A program made the translations under genes and the position numbers. This document shows positions 1 to 6,431 of a stretch of DNA of 11,099 bases, one piece after another. The stretch's first letter is position 1. Each line of letters starts with the position of its first letter. The notes under the pieces were generated by a model. That model searched no databases, was not told the origin of the DNA, and was given only the letters and a program-made list of their open reading frames with translations. Location: assembly GCA_022712835.1 (NCBI GenBank), contig JAFLJU010000484.1, forward strand, positions 1 through 11,099. The letters are read 5' to 3'. The stretch comes from Desulfobacteraceae bacterium. GTDB lineage: Bacteria > Desulfobacterota > Desulfobacteria > Desulfobacterales > Desulfobacteraceae.

Positions 1-477
1 TTTCATTGTATCGCTTCTTTTTTTCTGCTGATGATAACAAGGCAAAATCAATCCCGAGAAAGCTGTTCCCATCTGACCATCCAAGAGTAAGCAACCTGAA
101 CCCTTTTAGATATTTGTGGGATGAATGATCGTATACACGTGAAAGAAGTTCCACCTTTTTGGAACGGCTTCTGTCGTAGGCGAGTCATCAAAGATAAGAA
201 CCTCTTCAGAAGAATCGTCCAGAAGATTTTTGATGATAAGATAAATTTTACGACTAAAGAGGATTGTGAAACGTCTCCAGTTATATGTGGATGAATTTAA
301 AAAATTATACACAGCATCTTTGCCGACATCCACTTTTTTATTCCGCACTACGCCTTCGAAAAAATTTTTGCCAATAAACGCCAAATTGAAGACAATGGTG
401 AACAATTCCAGGGGAGAAGCACCTTTGGTTTTTACTATACCTGATCTGTTAAGCATGCTTCCGAGCCTTTTTACCAA
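1..477 (-). pseudogene. IS4-type transposase, frameshifted 5' part
   Basis: N-terminal half of a DDE transposase resembling the IS4 family; it would cut and join IS ends, but this copy looks dead. The frame from about 456 (ATG) or 477 (TTG) reads through an N-terminal region with YNWRRF and reaches the first catalytic Asp in IFDDS. It then slips into a frame ending at 106. Reading the other frame from base 178 leftwards restores family-like sequence (YDRSRSKKVELLSRVYDH, then LKGFRLLTLGWSDG), open to the window edge. One base is therefore missing near 178-180, after IFDDSP. Relatives I recall have some 25-30 more residues before the [11 protein letters not shown] segment, so the N-terminus is probably lost as well. 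The only ATG overlaps the stop of the upstream activator gene and has no ribosome binding site of its own. No programmed-frameshift slippery run is visible. The rest of the element and its terminal repeats lie outside the window or are lost. Confidence 0.8.
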
Positions 478-2056
478 AAGGGATGCCCAGCTTTGTCATC
501 CGGGTGCGAAGTGTTGACGGATTGATGTTGAGCAGATATGCTGCGCCATGTTCCCCTGATATTCGTCCATTGCATTTTCTTAGTACTTTTCTGATATGAA
601 TAGAGATCACTTCAGAAAGATCATACACGTCTATATCGTCACAATTATGGGTACGCTGGCCTTTGAAGGCATTGTTTGTCTCTAATTCTTTAAATGATAA
701 TGGTTCTCCCCGGGTCAGAATCAATGACCGTTCAACCAGGTTTTCCAATTCACGGACATTACCGGGCCAGTTATACTCCAGCAGTGACTCAACAGCGCCA
801 CGTGCAAGATTGGGGGTAGATTCTAATTTCATTTCAATGGACTTCTTATTGATAAAATGTCTGACAAGAAGAAAGATATCGTTTTTTCTGTGACGCAATG
901 ACGGGATATCAATTGGGAACACTTTGATACGGAAAAACAGGTCCTGCCGAAACCTTCCGTCTTTTACCATGCGTTCGAGGTCACGGTGTGTTGCAACTAT
1001 GACTCTGATGTCCAGGGGAATCGTGCTGCTGCCGCCTACCCGTTCAATCTCCTTTTCCTGCAGCACCCTGAGTAGCCTGGTTTGTGCATTCGTCGTTAGC
1101 TCGCCGATTTCATCCAAAAAAATCGTCCCTCCCTGGGCGCGCTCGAAAAAACCTTTTTTCATGGCAATGGCACCAGTAAAGGCACCTTTTTCATGGCCAA
1201 AAAGTTCTGCTTCCATCAGCGAATGAGGGATCGCCGCACAATTGACTTTGACAAATGGAGCCTTTTCCCTCTTGGACATGGCCATGATGGCATTGGCGAT
1301 GATCTCCTTGCCTGTGCCGGTTTCGCCCAACAGCAGTACCGTTGAGGATAACGGTGCCACCATTATTGCTTTTTCCATGGTTTGCTTTAATCCGTTGTCA
1401 GCTCCAATGATGCCAAGCGCCTCAAAATCAATATCTGTTGCCGGACTGTTTCTCCGGTTTTGACGGGTCTTATCTCTCGACCTTTCCCGGTATTGTAAAT
1501 TTTTGCTGAAGGTAACAGCAAATAGCTCACTCAATGTACTCAAAAAGCTAAGATGTTCATCGGTAATTTTTTTGCCAGATTTGTTGATAACCAGCAGGAA
1601 TCCCAACACTTCACCTTCTATAGTCAGATCGATGACCGCACCCGAATCATCCTTATCAGCAATTCCTTGACCAAAAACTCCGATATCGAAACCGAAGATC
1701 CCCTCTCTGGTATTATCGAACCGCATGGCAAACACAGAATCATCCTTCGTCGCATTTACCCATTCGAGCAGGTCCAAAAATAATTGTCTAAAAGCCTTTG
1801 GCATAACAGTCGTTCTGTTCAGTAACCTGGCCCCGTCCAACCGGGCAATGGCAAAATCTTCGATGGTTCCCAACTCCAAATCATGGTAGTGGAGACTCAC
1901 CTGATCCGCCGGCATGTAGTTTCGAAGAAAAAGAAGGCAGCGGTGCAGCGCTTTATCCAGGTCAAGGTTGCCGCAAATACTGTCAATCGCTTTTTTGTAG
2001 AACTGATCGTCAAAAATTTCCCCCACCACAGACTCCTTGATAGCTTGAGTGATCAT
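449..2056 (-). CDS. Sigma-54-dependent transcriptional activator (GAF-AAA+-Fis HTH)
   Basis: Bacterial enhancer-binding protein of 535 residues that would use ATP hydrolysis to open promoter complexes of sigma-54 RNA polymerase. Residues about 30-190 form a weakly conserved GAF-like sensory region. The AAA+ domain spans about 213-445, with Walker A GETGTGK (244-250), the sigma-54 contact loop GAFTGA intact (291-296), Walker B in [11 protein letters not shown] (309-319) and the [10 protein letters not shown] segment (429-438). A Fis-type helix-turn-helix closes the protein (about 485-525, with [20 protein letters not shown]). There is no response-regulator receiver domain with a phospho-acceptor, so a small ligand or a partner protein is the likelier signal; the ligand is not readable. 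The gene is divergent from the 2518-4202 operon, which has a sigma-54 promoter, so that operon is the obvious target. No strong Shine-Dalgarno precedes the chosen ATG; another ATG lies four bases upstream but out of frame. The C-terminus looks natural despite the abutting transposase remnant. Confidence 0.93.
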   Translation of the reverse strand: MITQAIKESVVGEIFDDQFYKKAIDSICGNLDLDKALHRCLLFLRNYMPADQVSLHYHDLELGTIEDFAIARLDGARLLNRTTVMPKAFRQLFLDLLEWVNATKDDSVFAMRFDNTREGIFGFDIGVFGQGIADKDDSGAVIDLTIEGEVLGFLLVINKSGKKITDEHLSFLSTLSELFAVTFSKNLQYRERSRDKTRQNRRNSPATDIDFEALGIIGADNGLKQTMEKAIMVAPLSSTVLLLGETGTGKEIIANAIMAMSKREKAPFVKVNCAAIPHSLMEAELFGHEKGAFTGAIAMKKGFFERAQGGTIFLDEIGELTTNAQTRLLRVLQEKEIERVGGSSTIPLDIRVIVATHRDLERMVKDGRFRQDLFFRIKVFPIDIPSLRHRKNDIFLLVRHFINKKSIEMKLESTPNLARGAVESLLEYNWPGNVRELENLVERSLILTRGEPLSFKELETNNAFKGQRTHNCDDIDVYDLSEVISIHIRKVLRKCNGRISGEHGAAYLLNINPSTLRTRMTKLGIPFGKKARKHA

Positions 2057-2081
2057 TCATCTATTTACAGATAAATATGTA

Positions 2082-2110
2082 TGGTGCCGTATATTTTTTA
2101 CGGAATACCA
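2082..2110. promoter_or_regulatory. Inverted repeat, candidate upstream activator site 1
   Basis: A perfect 5-bp inverted repeat, CCGTA-N7-TACGG (2087-2103), sits inside outer arms TGGT (2082-2085) and ACCA (2107-2110). It is centred about 165 bp upstream of the expected sigma-54 start site and about 40 bp from the start codon of the activator gene. That position suits an enhancer site for the activator and also autoregulation. The assignment to this activator is inference. Confidence 0.45.
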
Positions 2111-2130
2111 CAAAAACCCATCAGCCTACT

Positions 2131-2157
2131 GGATACCACATTTTTTTTGCGGTATTC
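2131..2157. promoter_or_regulatory. Inverted repeat, candidate upstream activator site 2
   Basis: Arms GGATACCAC (2131-2139) and GCGGTATTC (2149-2157) are related by imperfect dyad symmetry around a T-rich spacer. The half site resembles GGAATACCAC at 2102-2111 in the first repeat, so both may bind the same Fis-type HTH dimer. The two repeat centres are about 48 bp apart, and this one lies about 115 bp upstream of the expected sigma-54 start site. Confidence 0.45.
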
Positions 2158-2198
2158 AACAAAAAAATGCTCTAAAAATACTCCAAAAAGTCTTGTAG

Positions 2199-2232
2199 AG
2201 ATATAACTATCTGTTTTTAAAGAGTTATATCT
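2199..2232. promoter_or_regulatory. Perfect 10-bp inverted repeat next to the -24 element
   Basis: AGATATAACT (2199-2208) is repeated in reverse complement as AGTTATATCT (2223-2232) with 14 bp between. The right arm ends two bases before the sigma-54 -24 box. This could be an operator for a second regulator or part of the promoter architecture between enhancer sites and polymerase. A third copy of the same 10-mer is found at 4476-4485. Confidence 0.4.
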
Positions 2233-2233
2233 A

Positions 2234-2250
2234 TTGGCACAATAAGTGCT
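2234..2250 (+). promoter_or_regulatory. Sigma-54 (-24/-12) promoter
   Basis: TTGGCACAATAAGTGCT matches the sigma-54 consensus: the TTGGCAC -24 block and TGCT -12 block at the correct distance, with the invariant GG and GC 10 bp apart. Transcription would start near 2261, at a CATGATCATG palindrome (2263-2272), and run into the 2518-4202 operon, leaving a leader of about 255 nt. The divergent neighbour encodes a sigma-54 activator, which strongly supports the call. Confidence 0.8.
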
Positions 2251-2328
2251 AATAGTCCTTAACATGATCATGAAAAGCGATATTTATTGTTGAAACTCAA
2301 GTTTTATAAATCCCAAACAGGAGCTTTT

Positions 2329-2539
2329 ATGAAAGAGAGAACCTTTTCTGAAAATTAAAAATACCCCCGGCCATCGTCTCCGGAGTCTGGATGACACCTG
2401 GTATGAGGCTATGAATTTAAATCAACTCAATGCACGCAAAGACAAAAAGCTTAATCGTGAGCTTATAAATAGTCTGTGCATTAAAACCATAAAAAATCAC
2501 AAATCAGGAGATATTAAATGGGAAAGACAGAAAAGATGA
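2329..2539 (+). pseudogene. Possible small frameshifted leader ORF
   Basis: An ATG at 2329 with a good Shine-Dalgarno (AGGAG at 2319-2323) opens a frame of only nine codons (ends 2358). The overlapping frame is open from 2333 to 2539 and encodes a lysine- and asparagine-rich stretch with protein-like composition, including RLRSLDDTWYEAMNLNQLNA. A single-base change in the A-rich run near 2350-2360 would join the two into one protein of about 70 residues overlapping the next start. Alternatives are a nine-codon leader peptide, an independent ORF from the ATG at 2411, or chance. I do not recognise any family. Confidence 0.25.
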
Positions 2540-2937
2540 TTGGGTACACAAGCCGGATCGAAGATGACATTCTATATATGGAGTTCGGCAAACTGAATAA
2601 AGAATCCGCCCTGGAAGCGGCACAGATATTCAAATCCGCCATGGAGAAGCCGGAAGTTAAAAAAAGCTTCTTCATCGGGCGCGAAGGGTTTCAAATGCTG
2701 GGCGCCTTCGGCATTTTCGACAGGGAAGTCAAAAAGATGGATACAAGTCACCTCACAGCCAATGCAATTGTTCTCATAAGCAATGCGTTAAAAATACTTG
2801 TGCAAAAAATAATTCCCAAAGACGACCCCACCGATACCAAAATTTTTGCTCCCAAAGAAGAAGAGCTTGCCCTCAATTGGATCAAGGCATGGGAGAGCAA
2901 GGAACAGGCCGAAGGGTGGTTGAAACAAAATAAATAA
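2518..2937 (+). CDS. STAS/SpoIIAA-like small protein
   Basis: A 139-residue cytoplasmic protein without signal peptide or membrane segment. The pattern recalls small bacterial proteins with a STAS/SpoIIAA-like fold (DUF7793 type): an N-terminal strand pair (YTSRIEDDILYMEFGKL), a helix beginning NKESALEAAQIF, a central strand, then LTANAIVLISNALKILVQKI and a final IFAPKEEELALNWI helix. The terminal phrase, in which a strand is followed by an EEEALxWL-like helix, is the clearest match. Such domains usually bind partner proteins or small ligands and rarely catalyse; no catalytic motif is seen. It is the first full gene after the sigma-54 promoter, with AGGAG seven bases before the ATG, and lies 14 bp before the decarboxylase start, so the two are surely co-transcribed. 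A role as partner or regulator of the decarboxylase is inference only. Confidence 0.8.
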   Translation: MGKTEKMIGYTSRIEDDILYMEFGKLNKESALEAAQIFKSAMEKPEVKKSFFIGREGFQMLGAFGIFDREVKKMDTSHLTANAIVLISNALKILVQKIIPKDDPTDTKIFAPKEEELALNWIKAWESKEQAEGWLKQNK

Positions 2938-2951
2938 GGAGACGCAGCATT

Positions 2952-4202
2952 ATGGAACCGATGAAAAAATTACCTGTTAAAGGCATTGAATGGGAAGAAA
3001 TCAAAACCAGTTTGAAAGAGTTTAAAAACAGTGACCACCCGGAGATGAAGAACCGATTATTATCGGGTATTCATAAGGGAGACGAAAAGATCCACGAGAT
3101 ATGTAGGAACGCTTTTAATCTCTATTTTCATGGCAATGCATTTTTAGGCTCCCATGAACAGGGCATGGGACAGATGCAAAAAGAGGTACTGGAGATGGCC
3201 GTGGGAATTTTGAACGGCGGAGATGAGGGGCGGGCAAATATGACAACCGGCGGGACAGAGAGTATTTTCTGCGCCATGCACGCTGCCAGGGAATGGGCCA
3301 AGGAAAATCGACCGGAAATCAAGGGCCCGTATGAGATGATCACCCCATGGACCGCACATGCGGCATTTGAAAAAGCCGCGCATTATCTCGGCATTGAAAT
3401 GAAGCGTATCGACTGCCATGAGAACTACCGCGCCGATGTTCAGGCCATGGAAGAAGCCATTACCGAAAATACCATTATTATTATGGGATCTGCACCCTGT
3501 TGGGGACTCGGTTTGATTGATCCCATTCCGCAAATTGCCGAAATTGCGGTTAAACATAATTTATGGATGCATTCCGATTGCTGCGTGGGCGGTTATCTTT
3601 TACCTTGGATCGAAAAACTGGGCTATTATTCAATTCCGCCGTATGACTTTCGCGTACCGGGTGTCTGCTCTATTTCAGCGGATCTGGCCAAACACGGATA
3701 TGCAGCAAAACCCGCTTCAACGGTTCTTTTCAGATCCGAAGAACTGCAAAAATATAACCCGGTCCCTGTTGATGACTGGCAATCCGGCCACTATGAAACA
3801 CACGGAATGGTGGGCACCCGCCCTGCCGGCTCCATCGCCTCTGCATGGGCGGTAATGCACTATCTTGGCGAAGAGGGATATCTCGATGTTACACGCCGTT
3901 CACTGGAGATAAAGGAACGTATGATAAAAGAGATCGAGGCGATCGACGGTTTGGAATGTATGAGAAATGAATGCCTGTTGATCCCGATCGGTTCGGAATC
4001 CATTGAAATGATAAATGTATTCGGTGGAATGGTTGAAAAAGGTTATTTTCCTTTCGGAACCCTGGACCCCTTGATGCTCCACGTGTCCGCGGAAAATGTC
4101 GGCGACGAAGTTATTGAACTGTTTCTTAAGGACCTCAGAGAGGTTGCTGAAGGTGTCAAGGCCGGCACGGTAACCGCCGAAGCACTGGCAAGATACATGT
4201 AA
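2952..4202 (+). CDS. PLP-dependent decarboxylase/lyase, S1P-lyase-like
   Basis: Fold-type I PLP enzyme of 416 residues in the group II decarboxylase superfamily, closest in pattern to the sphingosine-1-phosphate lyase branch. Visible landmarks: phosphate-binding TTGGTES (98-104), His136 that stacks on the cofactor (TPWTAHAAF), Asp209 that contacts the pyridine nitrogen (MHSDCCVGGYLLPW), and the Schiff-base Lys247 in SISADLAKHGYAAK. A later GTRPAGSIASAWAVM segment (about 288-302) is typical of S1P-lyase-like proteins. The common motif in that branch is SADTHKYG; here Thr-His before the lysine are Leu-Ala, which may alter substrate or reaction. Unlike the eukaryotic lyases there is no membrane anchor, so it is cytosolic. 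Possible reactions are amino-acid decarboxylation or cleavage of a phosphorylated amino alcohol; the substrate is unknown. AAGGAG lies 10 bases before the ATG; a second ATG nine bases later is possible. It is induced, by inference, through the sigma-54 promoter. Confidence 0.9.
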   Translation: MEPMKKLPVKGIEWEEIKTSLKEFKNSDHPEMKNRLLSGIHKGDEKIHEICRNAFNLYFHGNAFLGSHEQGMGQMQKEVLEMAVGILNGGDEGRANMTTGGTESIFCAMHAAREWAKENRPEIKGPYEMITPWTAHAAFEKAAHYLGIEMKRIDCHENYRADVQAMEEAITENTIIIMGSAPCWGLGLIDPIPQIAEIAVKHNLWMHSDCCVGGYLLPWIEKLGYYSIPPYDFRVPGVCSISADLAKHGYAAKPASTVLFRSEELQKYNPVPVDDWQSGHYETHGMVGTRPAGSIASAWAVMHYLGEEGYLDVTRRSLEIKERMIKEIEAIDGLECMRNECLLIPIGSESIEMINVFGGMVEKGYFPFGTLDPLMLHVSAENVGDEVIELFLKDLREVAEGVKAGTVTAEALARYM

Positions 4203-4214
4203 ACATATATAAGA

Positions 4215-4374
4215 TGAAGGAAACGATATCATCCCGTTCATCGCCGTAACAATACTGGCCATGGGCAGAGAGCTCGAATGTCGGGGGAGTGGATGATGAT
4301 GTCGCCAAATTTCCATGCCAAGGCCGGCAACGGTGGCTGTCATAGGCACAAAGGAGGGGCTGATCAAGCGCCGT
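4215..4374 (+). pseudogene. Possible decayed third gene of the operon
   Basis: Between the decarboxylase stop and the terminator, short protein-like pieces occur in different frames. One is a hydrophobic stretch IIPFIAVTILAMGRELE (about 4229-4279) that looks like a membrane helix; another is MPRPATVAVIGTKEGLIKRR (about 4312-4371). Stops and frame changes separate them and no full ORF exists. A remnant of a transporter-like gene is one reading; non-coding sequence is the other. I recognise no family. Confidence 0.2.
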
Positions 4375-4425
4375 GGAACCCAGTCAACATTTCAACGAAA
4401 TCGTTGACCGGGTTCCTTAATTTTT
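4375..4425 (+). terminator. Intrinsic terminator of the decarboxylase operon
   Basis: Arms GGAACCCAGTCAAC (4375-4388) and GTTGACCGGGTTCC (4403-4416) pair at 13 of 14 positions. The apex extends the stem with ATTTC/GAAAT around a three-base AAC loop. A TTAATTTTT tract follows on the plus strand only, so it terminates transcription coming from 2518-4202. Confidence 0.88.
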
Positions 4426-4475
4426 ATCAGCACCCTGCCCATATACACATGCCTGCCAATGTCAGCCCCCAACAA

Positions 4476-4485
4476 AGATATAACT
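4476..4485 (+). repeat. Third copy of the AGATATAACT 10-mer
   Basis: The 10-mer that forms the inverted repeat beside the sigma-54 promoter (2199-2208 and 2223-2232) recurs here once, about 54 bp upstream of the chimeric ORF. Here it has no partner arm, so it may be a half site or chance in AT-rich DNA. Confidence 0.3.
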
Positions 4486-4538
4486 TTATAAAACACTTAT
4501 ATTGATGGTTTTTCATCATATTGAAAAGGGAGGAGTAA

Positions 4539-4808
4539 ATGCAGTTGGAAAGGAACTGGTATAAATATTATTCAGGCGTCCCCCGATCCATTGATTATCC
4601 CAAGGTCACCATGTATGAGGCGGTGTTGAACACTGCCAGCCGGGTAAGCATTGACCAGATTTCGGACCTAATCGGATTCAGCGAGCCAACCACATTCCGT
4701 GGCGCCTTTAAAAAATACCCCGGACTATTCCCAGTAGTTTTTACTTTTTATAATTCGATTATGGAAAACCAAATAAATTTGATCGGTAAAAACTATTGGA
4801 AAATTTGA
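4539..4808 (+). pseudogene. Chimeric remnant: acyl-CoA ligase N-terminus joined to AraC-type HTH C-terminus
   Basis: An 89-codon ORF with a strong Shine-Dalgarno (GGGAGGAG ending four bases before the ATG). Residues 1 to about 35 (ERNWYKYYSGVPRSIDYP then TMYEAVLNTASR) match the usual start of fatty acyl-CoA ligases, which normally run beyond 500 residues. From about residue 36, VSIDQISDLIGFSEPTTFRG and AFKKYPGLFP match the second helix-turn-helix of AraC-family regulators, where forms like GFSxxxxFxRAFKRxxGxxP are standard. The ORF continues about 20 unrelated residues past the normal AraC end. The simplest explanation is a deletion that joined the 5' end of a ligase gene to the 3' end of a regulator gene, with the junction near 4640. 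Neither half could do the parent's job: the AMP-binding core and the AraC ligand domain are absent. A DNA-binding micro-protein is possible but unsupported. Confidence 0.7.
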
Positions 4809-4838
4809 TATTGAAGCCAGAAGATCAGAAGAGCTTAG

Positions 4839-4881
4839 CAAAAAAAAACGCCATTCCGGAAAAGTTATCCGAAACGGCGTT
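4839..4881 (-). terminator. gdhA: Intrinsic terminator of gdhA
   Basis: On the minus strand AACGCCGTTTCGGA (4881-4868) pairs with TCCGGAATGGCGTT (4860-4847) using two G-U wobbles, with a seven-base loop, followed by a run of nine T (4848-4840). The wobbles become A-C mismatches on the plus strand and the T run is absent there, so the hairpin is built for the minus-strand gene, about 50 bp past its stop. Confidence 0.88.
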
Positions 4882-4929
4882 GTTATACGATTTAAGATAT
4901 GAGCGCCCCAGGTTTATTGAAAAAAAGGG

Positions 4930-6279
4930 CTAAACAATCCCCTGGTCCATCATGGAATCCGCCACTTTGACAAAGCCTGCGATATTGGCACCATTGACAT
5001 AGTTGCCAGTCGTACCGTACTCTTGGGCAGCCCCCATGCAAGCGCTGTGAATACTGTGCATAATCCCCTTGAGTTTGGCCTCCACCTCTTCACCAGACCA
5101 TTTGATCCGCATGGAGTTCTGGGACATTTCAAGACCGGAAACAGCTACACCACCTGCATTGGCAGCCTTACCCGGTGCATAGAGGATTTTATTATCAATA
5201 AAGACCTCAACCCCCTCGGGGGTGGTGGGCATGTTAGCGCCCTCGCAGACCGTGGTGATCCCGTTGGTCACCAGATTCTGGGCGTCTGTTCCATTAATTT
5301 CGTTCTGGGTGGCGGAAGGGAAGGCGCAATTGGCCTTGTGGGCCCAGAGGGGATTATGATCTAAACCGGTATCATTGGGGGTAAAAACTGCTTCCGGATA
5401 TTTTTCTACATATTCTTTGATCCGGCCCCGCTTTACATTTTTAAGATACATGATGTGCTGGAGTTTGGCCTGATCAATTCCTTTCTCATCAAAAATATAT
5501 CCGGAAGAATCTGACAGGGTCACCACCTTCCCCCCAAGCTGGTTAATTTTTTGGGTGGTATACTGGGCCACATTGCCAGATCCGGATACCAGACAGATTT
5601 TATCCGTCAGACTGTCCTTATGGGTGGCCAGCATTTCATTGGCAAAAAAGACCGATCCGTACCCGGTGGCTTCCGGCCGGATCAGGCTACCGCCCCAGTT
5701 GAGGCTTTTTCCCGTAAGTATCCCGGAAAATTCATTTTTCAGTTTTTTATACATGCCGAACAAATATCCTATCTCTCTGCCCCCCACCCCGATGTCCCCT
5801 GCCGGAACATCCGTATCCGGCCCTATATGGCGGTAGAGCTCGGACATGAAACTCTGACAGAACCGCATCACTTCATAATCAGATTTTCCCTTGGGATCAA
5901 AATCAGACCCGCCTTTACCGCCGCCGATGGGAAGAGTGGTCAGTGCATTTTTAAACACCTGTTCAAAGGCCAGGAACTTTAAAATAGAAAGGTTCACAGA
6001 GGGGTGAAACCGAAGGCCACCTTTATAGGGTCCGATGGCAGAACTCATTTGAATCCTGAATCCCCGGTTGACCTGGACCTTTCCCTGGTCATCCACCCAG
6101 GGTACCCTAAACTGAATCACCCGTTCTGGTTCAACAATCCGTTCCATGATCCCTGCGTGCCTGTACTCGGGATTTTTGTCCAGAACCGGCTTTACCGAAT
6201 CCACTACCTCGGTAACCGCCTGGTGAAATTCTTTTTCAAAAGGGTCTCTTGCCGTGACGATATCCATTATGGTACCCAT
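4930..6279 (-). CDS. gdhA: Glutamate dehydrogenase, hexameric type, probably NADP-dependent
   Basis: Cytosolic enzyme of 449 residues, the normal length for the hexameric 50-kDa class, that interconverts glutamate with 2-oxoglutarate and ammonia, usually in the assimilatory direction. The substrate site is clear: GPYKGGLRFHP (83-93, Lys86), the catalytic lysine Lys122 in PIGGGKGGSDFDPKGKSD, and Asp162 in PAGDIGVGGREIGYL. The Rossmann domain has GSGNVA (233-238). The end of its second strand reads LSDSSGYIFDEKG; a DSSG here is typical of NADP enzymes, whereas clostridial NAD enzymes carry a different loop, so NADP is favoured. AGGAG lies eight bases before the ATG. The gene follows a second, unrelated-size glutamate dehydrogenase 152 bp upstream on the same strand and ends in its own terminator. 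It may be read both from the upstream gene and from a weak promoter in the gap. Confidence 0.96.
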   Translation of the reverse strand: MGTIMDIVTARDPFEKEFHQAVTEVVDSVKPVLDKNPEYRHAGIMERIVEPERVIQFRVPWVDDQGKVQVNRGFRIQMSSAIGPYKGGLRFHPSVNLSILKFLAFEQVFKNALTTLPIGGGKGGSDFDPKGKSDYEVMRFCQSFMSELYRHIGPDTDVPAGDIGVGGREIGYLFGMYKKLKNEFSGILTGKSLNWGGSLIRPEATGYGSVFFANEMLATHKDSLTDKICLVSGSGNVAQYTTQKINQLGGKVVTLSDSSGYIFDEKGIDQAKLQHIMYLKNVKRGRIKEYVEKYPEAVFTPNDTGLDHNPLWAHKANCAFPSATQNEINGTDAQNLVTNGITTVCEGANMPTTPEGVEVFIDNKILYAPGKAANAGGVAVSGLEMSQNSMRIKWSGEEVEAKLKGIMHSIHSACMGAAQEYGTTGNYVNGANIAGFVKVADSMMDQGIV

Positions 6280-6313
6280 TTTTTTGACTCCTGTTTAATG
6301 TTAAACGATTTAA

Positions 6314-6341
6314 ACAATAATGAGTCCATGGCCGGTTACAA
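6314..6341 (-). promoter_or_regulatory. gdhA: Candidate sigma-70-type promoter for gdhA
   Basis: On the minus strand, TTGTAA (6341-6336) and TATTGT (6319-6314) are separated by 16 bp; each matches four of six consensus bases. A short palindrome-like segment, GTTTAAA-TCG-TTTAAC (6315-6300), overlaps the -10 and could be an operator. The call rests on pattern only. Confidence 0.3.
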
Positions 6342-6393
6342 ACCCAGGCCAAATGATGTCATCATTATAAGCGCCTTGCCATACGTTCATCAA

Positions 6394-6420
6394 GGGATAC
6401 CTAAAAAATCCCAGTATCCC
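6394..6420. repeat. Inverted repeat between the two glutamate dehydrogenase genes
   Basis: GGGATAC (6394-6400) and GTATCCC (6414-6420) form a perfect 7-bp inverted repeat with a 13-base A-rich/T-rich loop, starting 12 bp after the stop of the NAD-type gene. No T run follows on the minus strand, so it is not a standard terminator. It could be an mRNA-processing or stabilising hairpin within a two-gene transcript. Confidence 0.35.
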
Positions 6421-6431
6421 CCGACACCGCT

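Noticed and set aside
178..184. Programmed ribosomal frameshift in the transposase
   Set aside because: No slippery heptamer or downstream structure is visible at the frame change, and the N-terminus also appears truncated, so decay is the simpler reading.
266..517. Plus-strand open frame across the transposase and activator ends
   Set aside because: Antisense shadow of the transposase remnant; the minus frame has clear family motifs and this one has none.
3144..3557. Minus-strand open frames inside the decarboxylase gene
   Set aside because: Shadow frames opposite conserved PLP-enzyme sequence, without a ribosome binding site.
4278..4505. Open frame of 75 codons after the decarboxylase
   Set aside because: It runs straight through the intrinsic terminator at 4375-4425 and has no family-like sequence beyond the possible remnant.
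5551..5982. Long plus-strand frames opposite gdhA and the large glutamate dehydrogenase
   Set aside because: Typical antisense shadows of GC-biased coding sequence; the minus-strand proteins are complete and recognisable.
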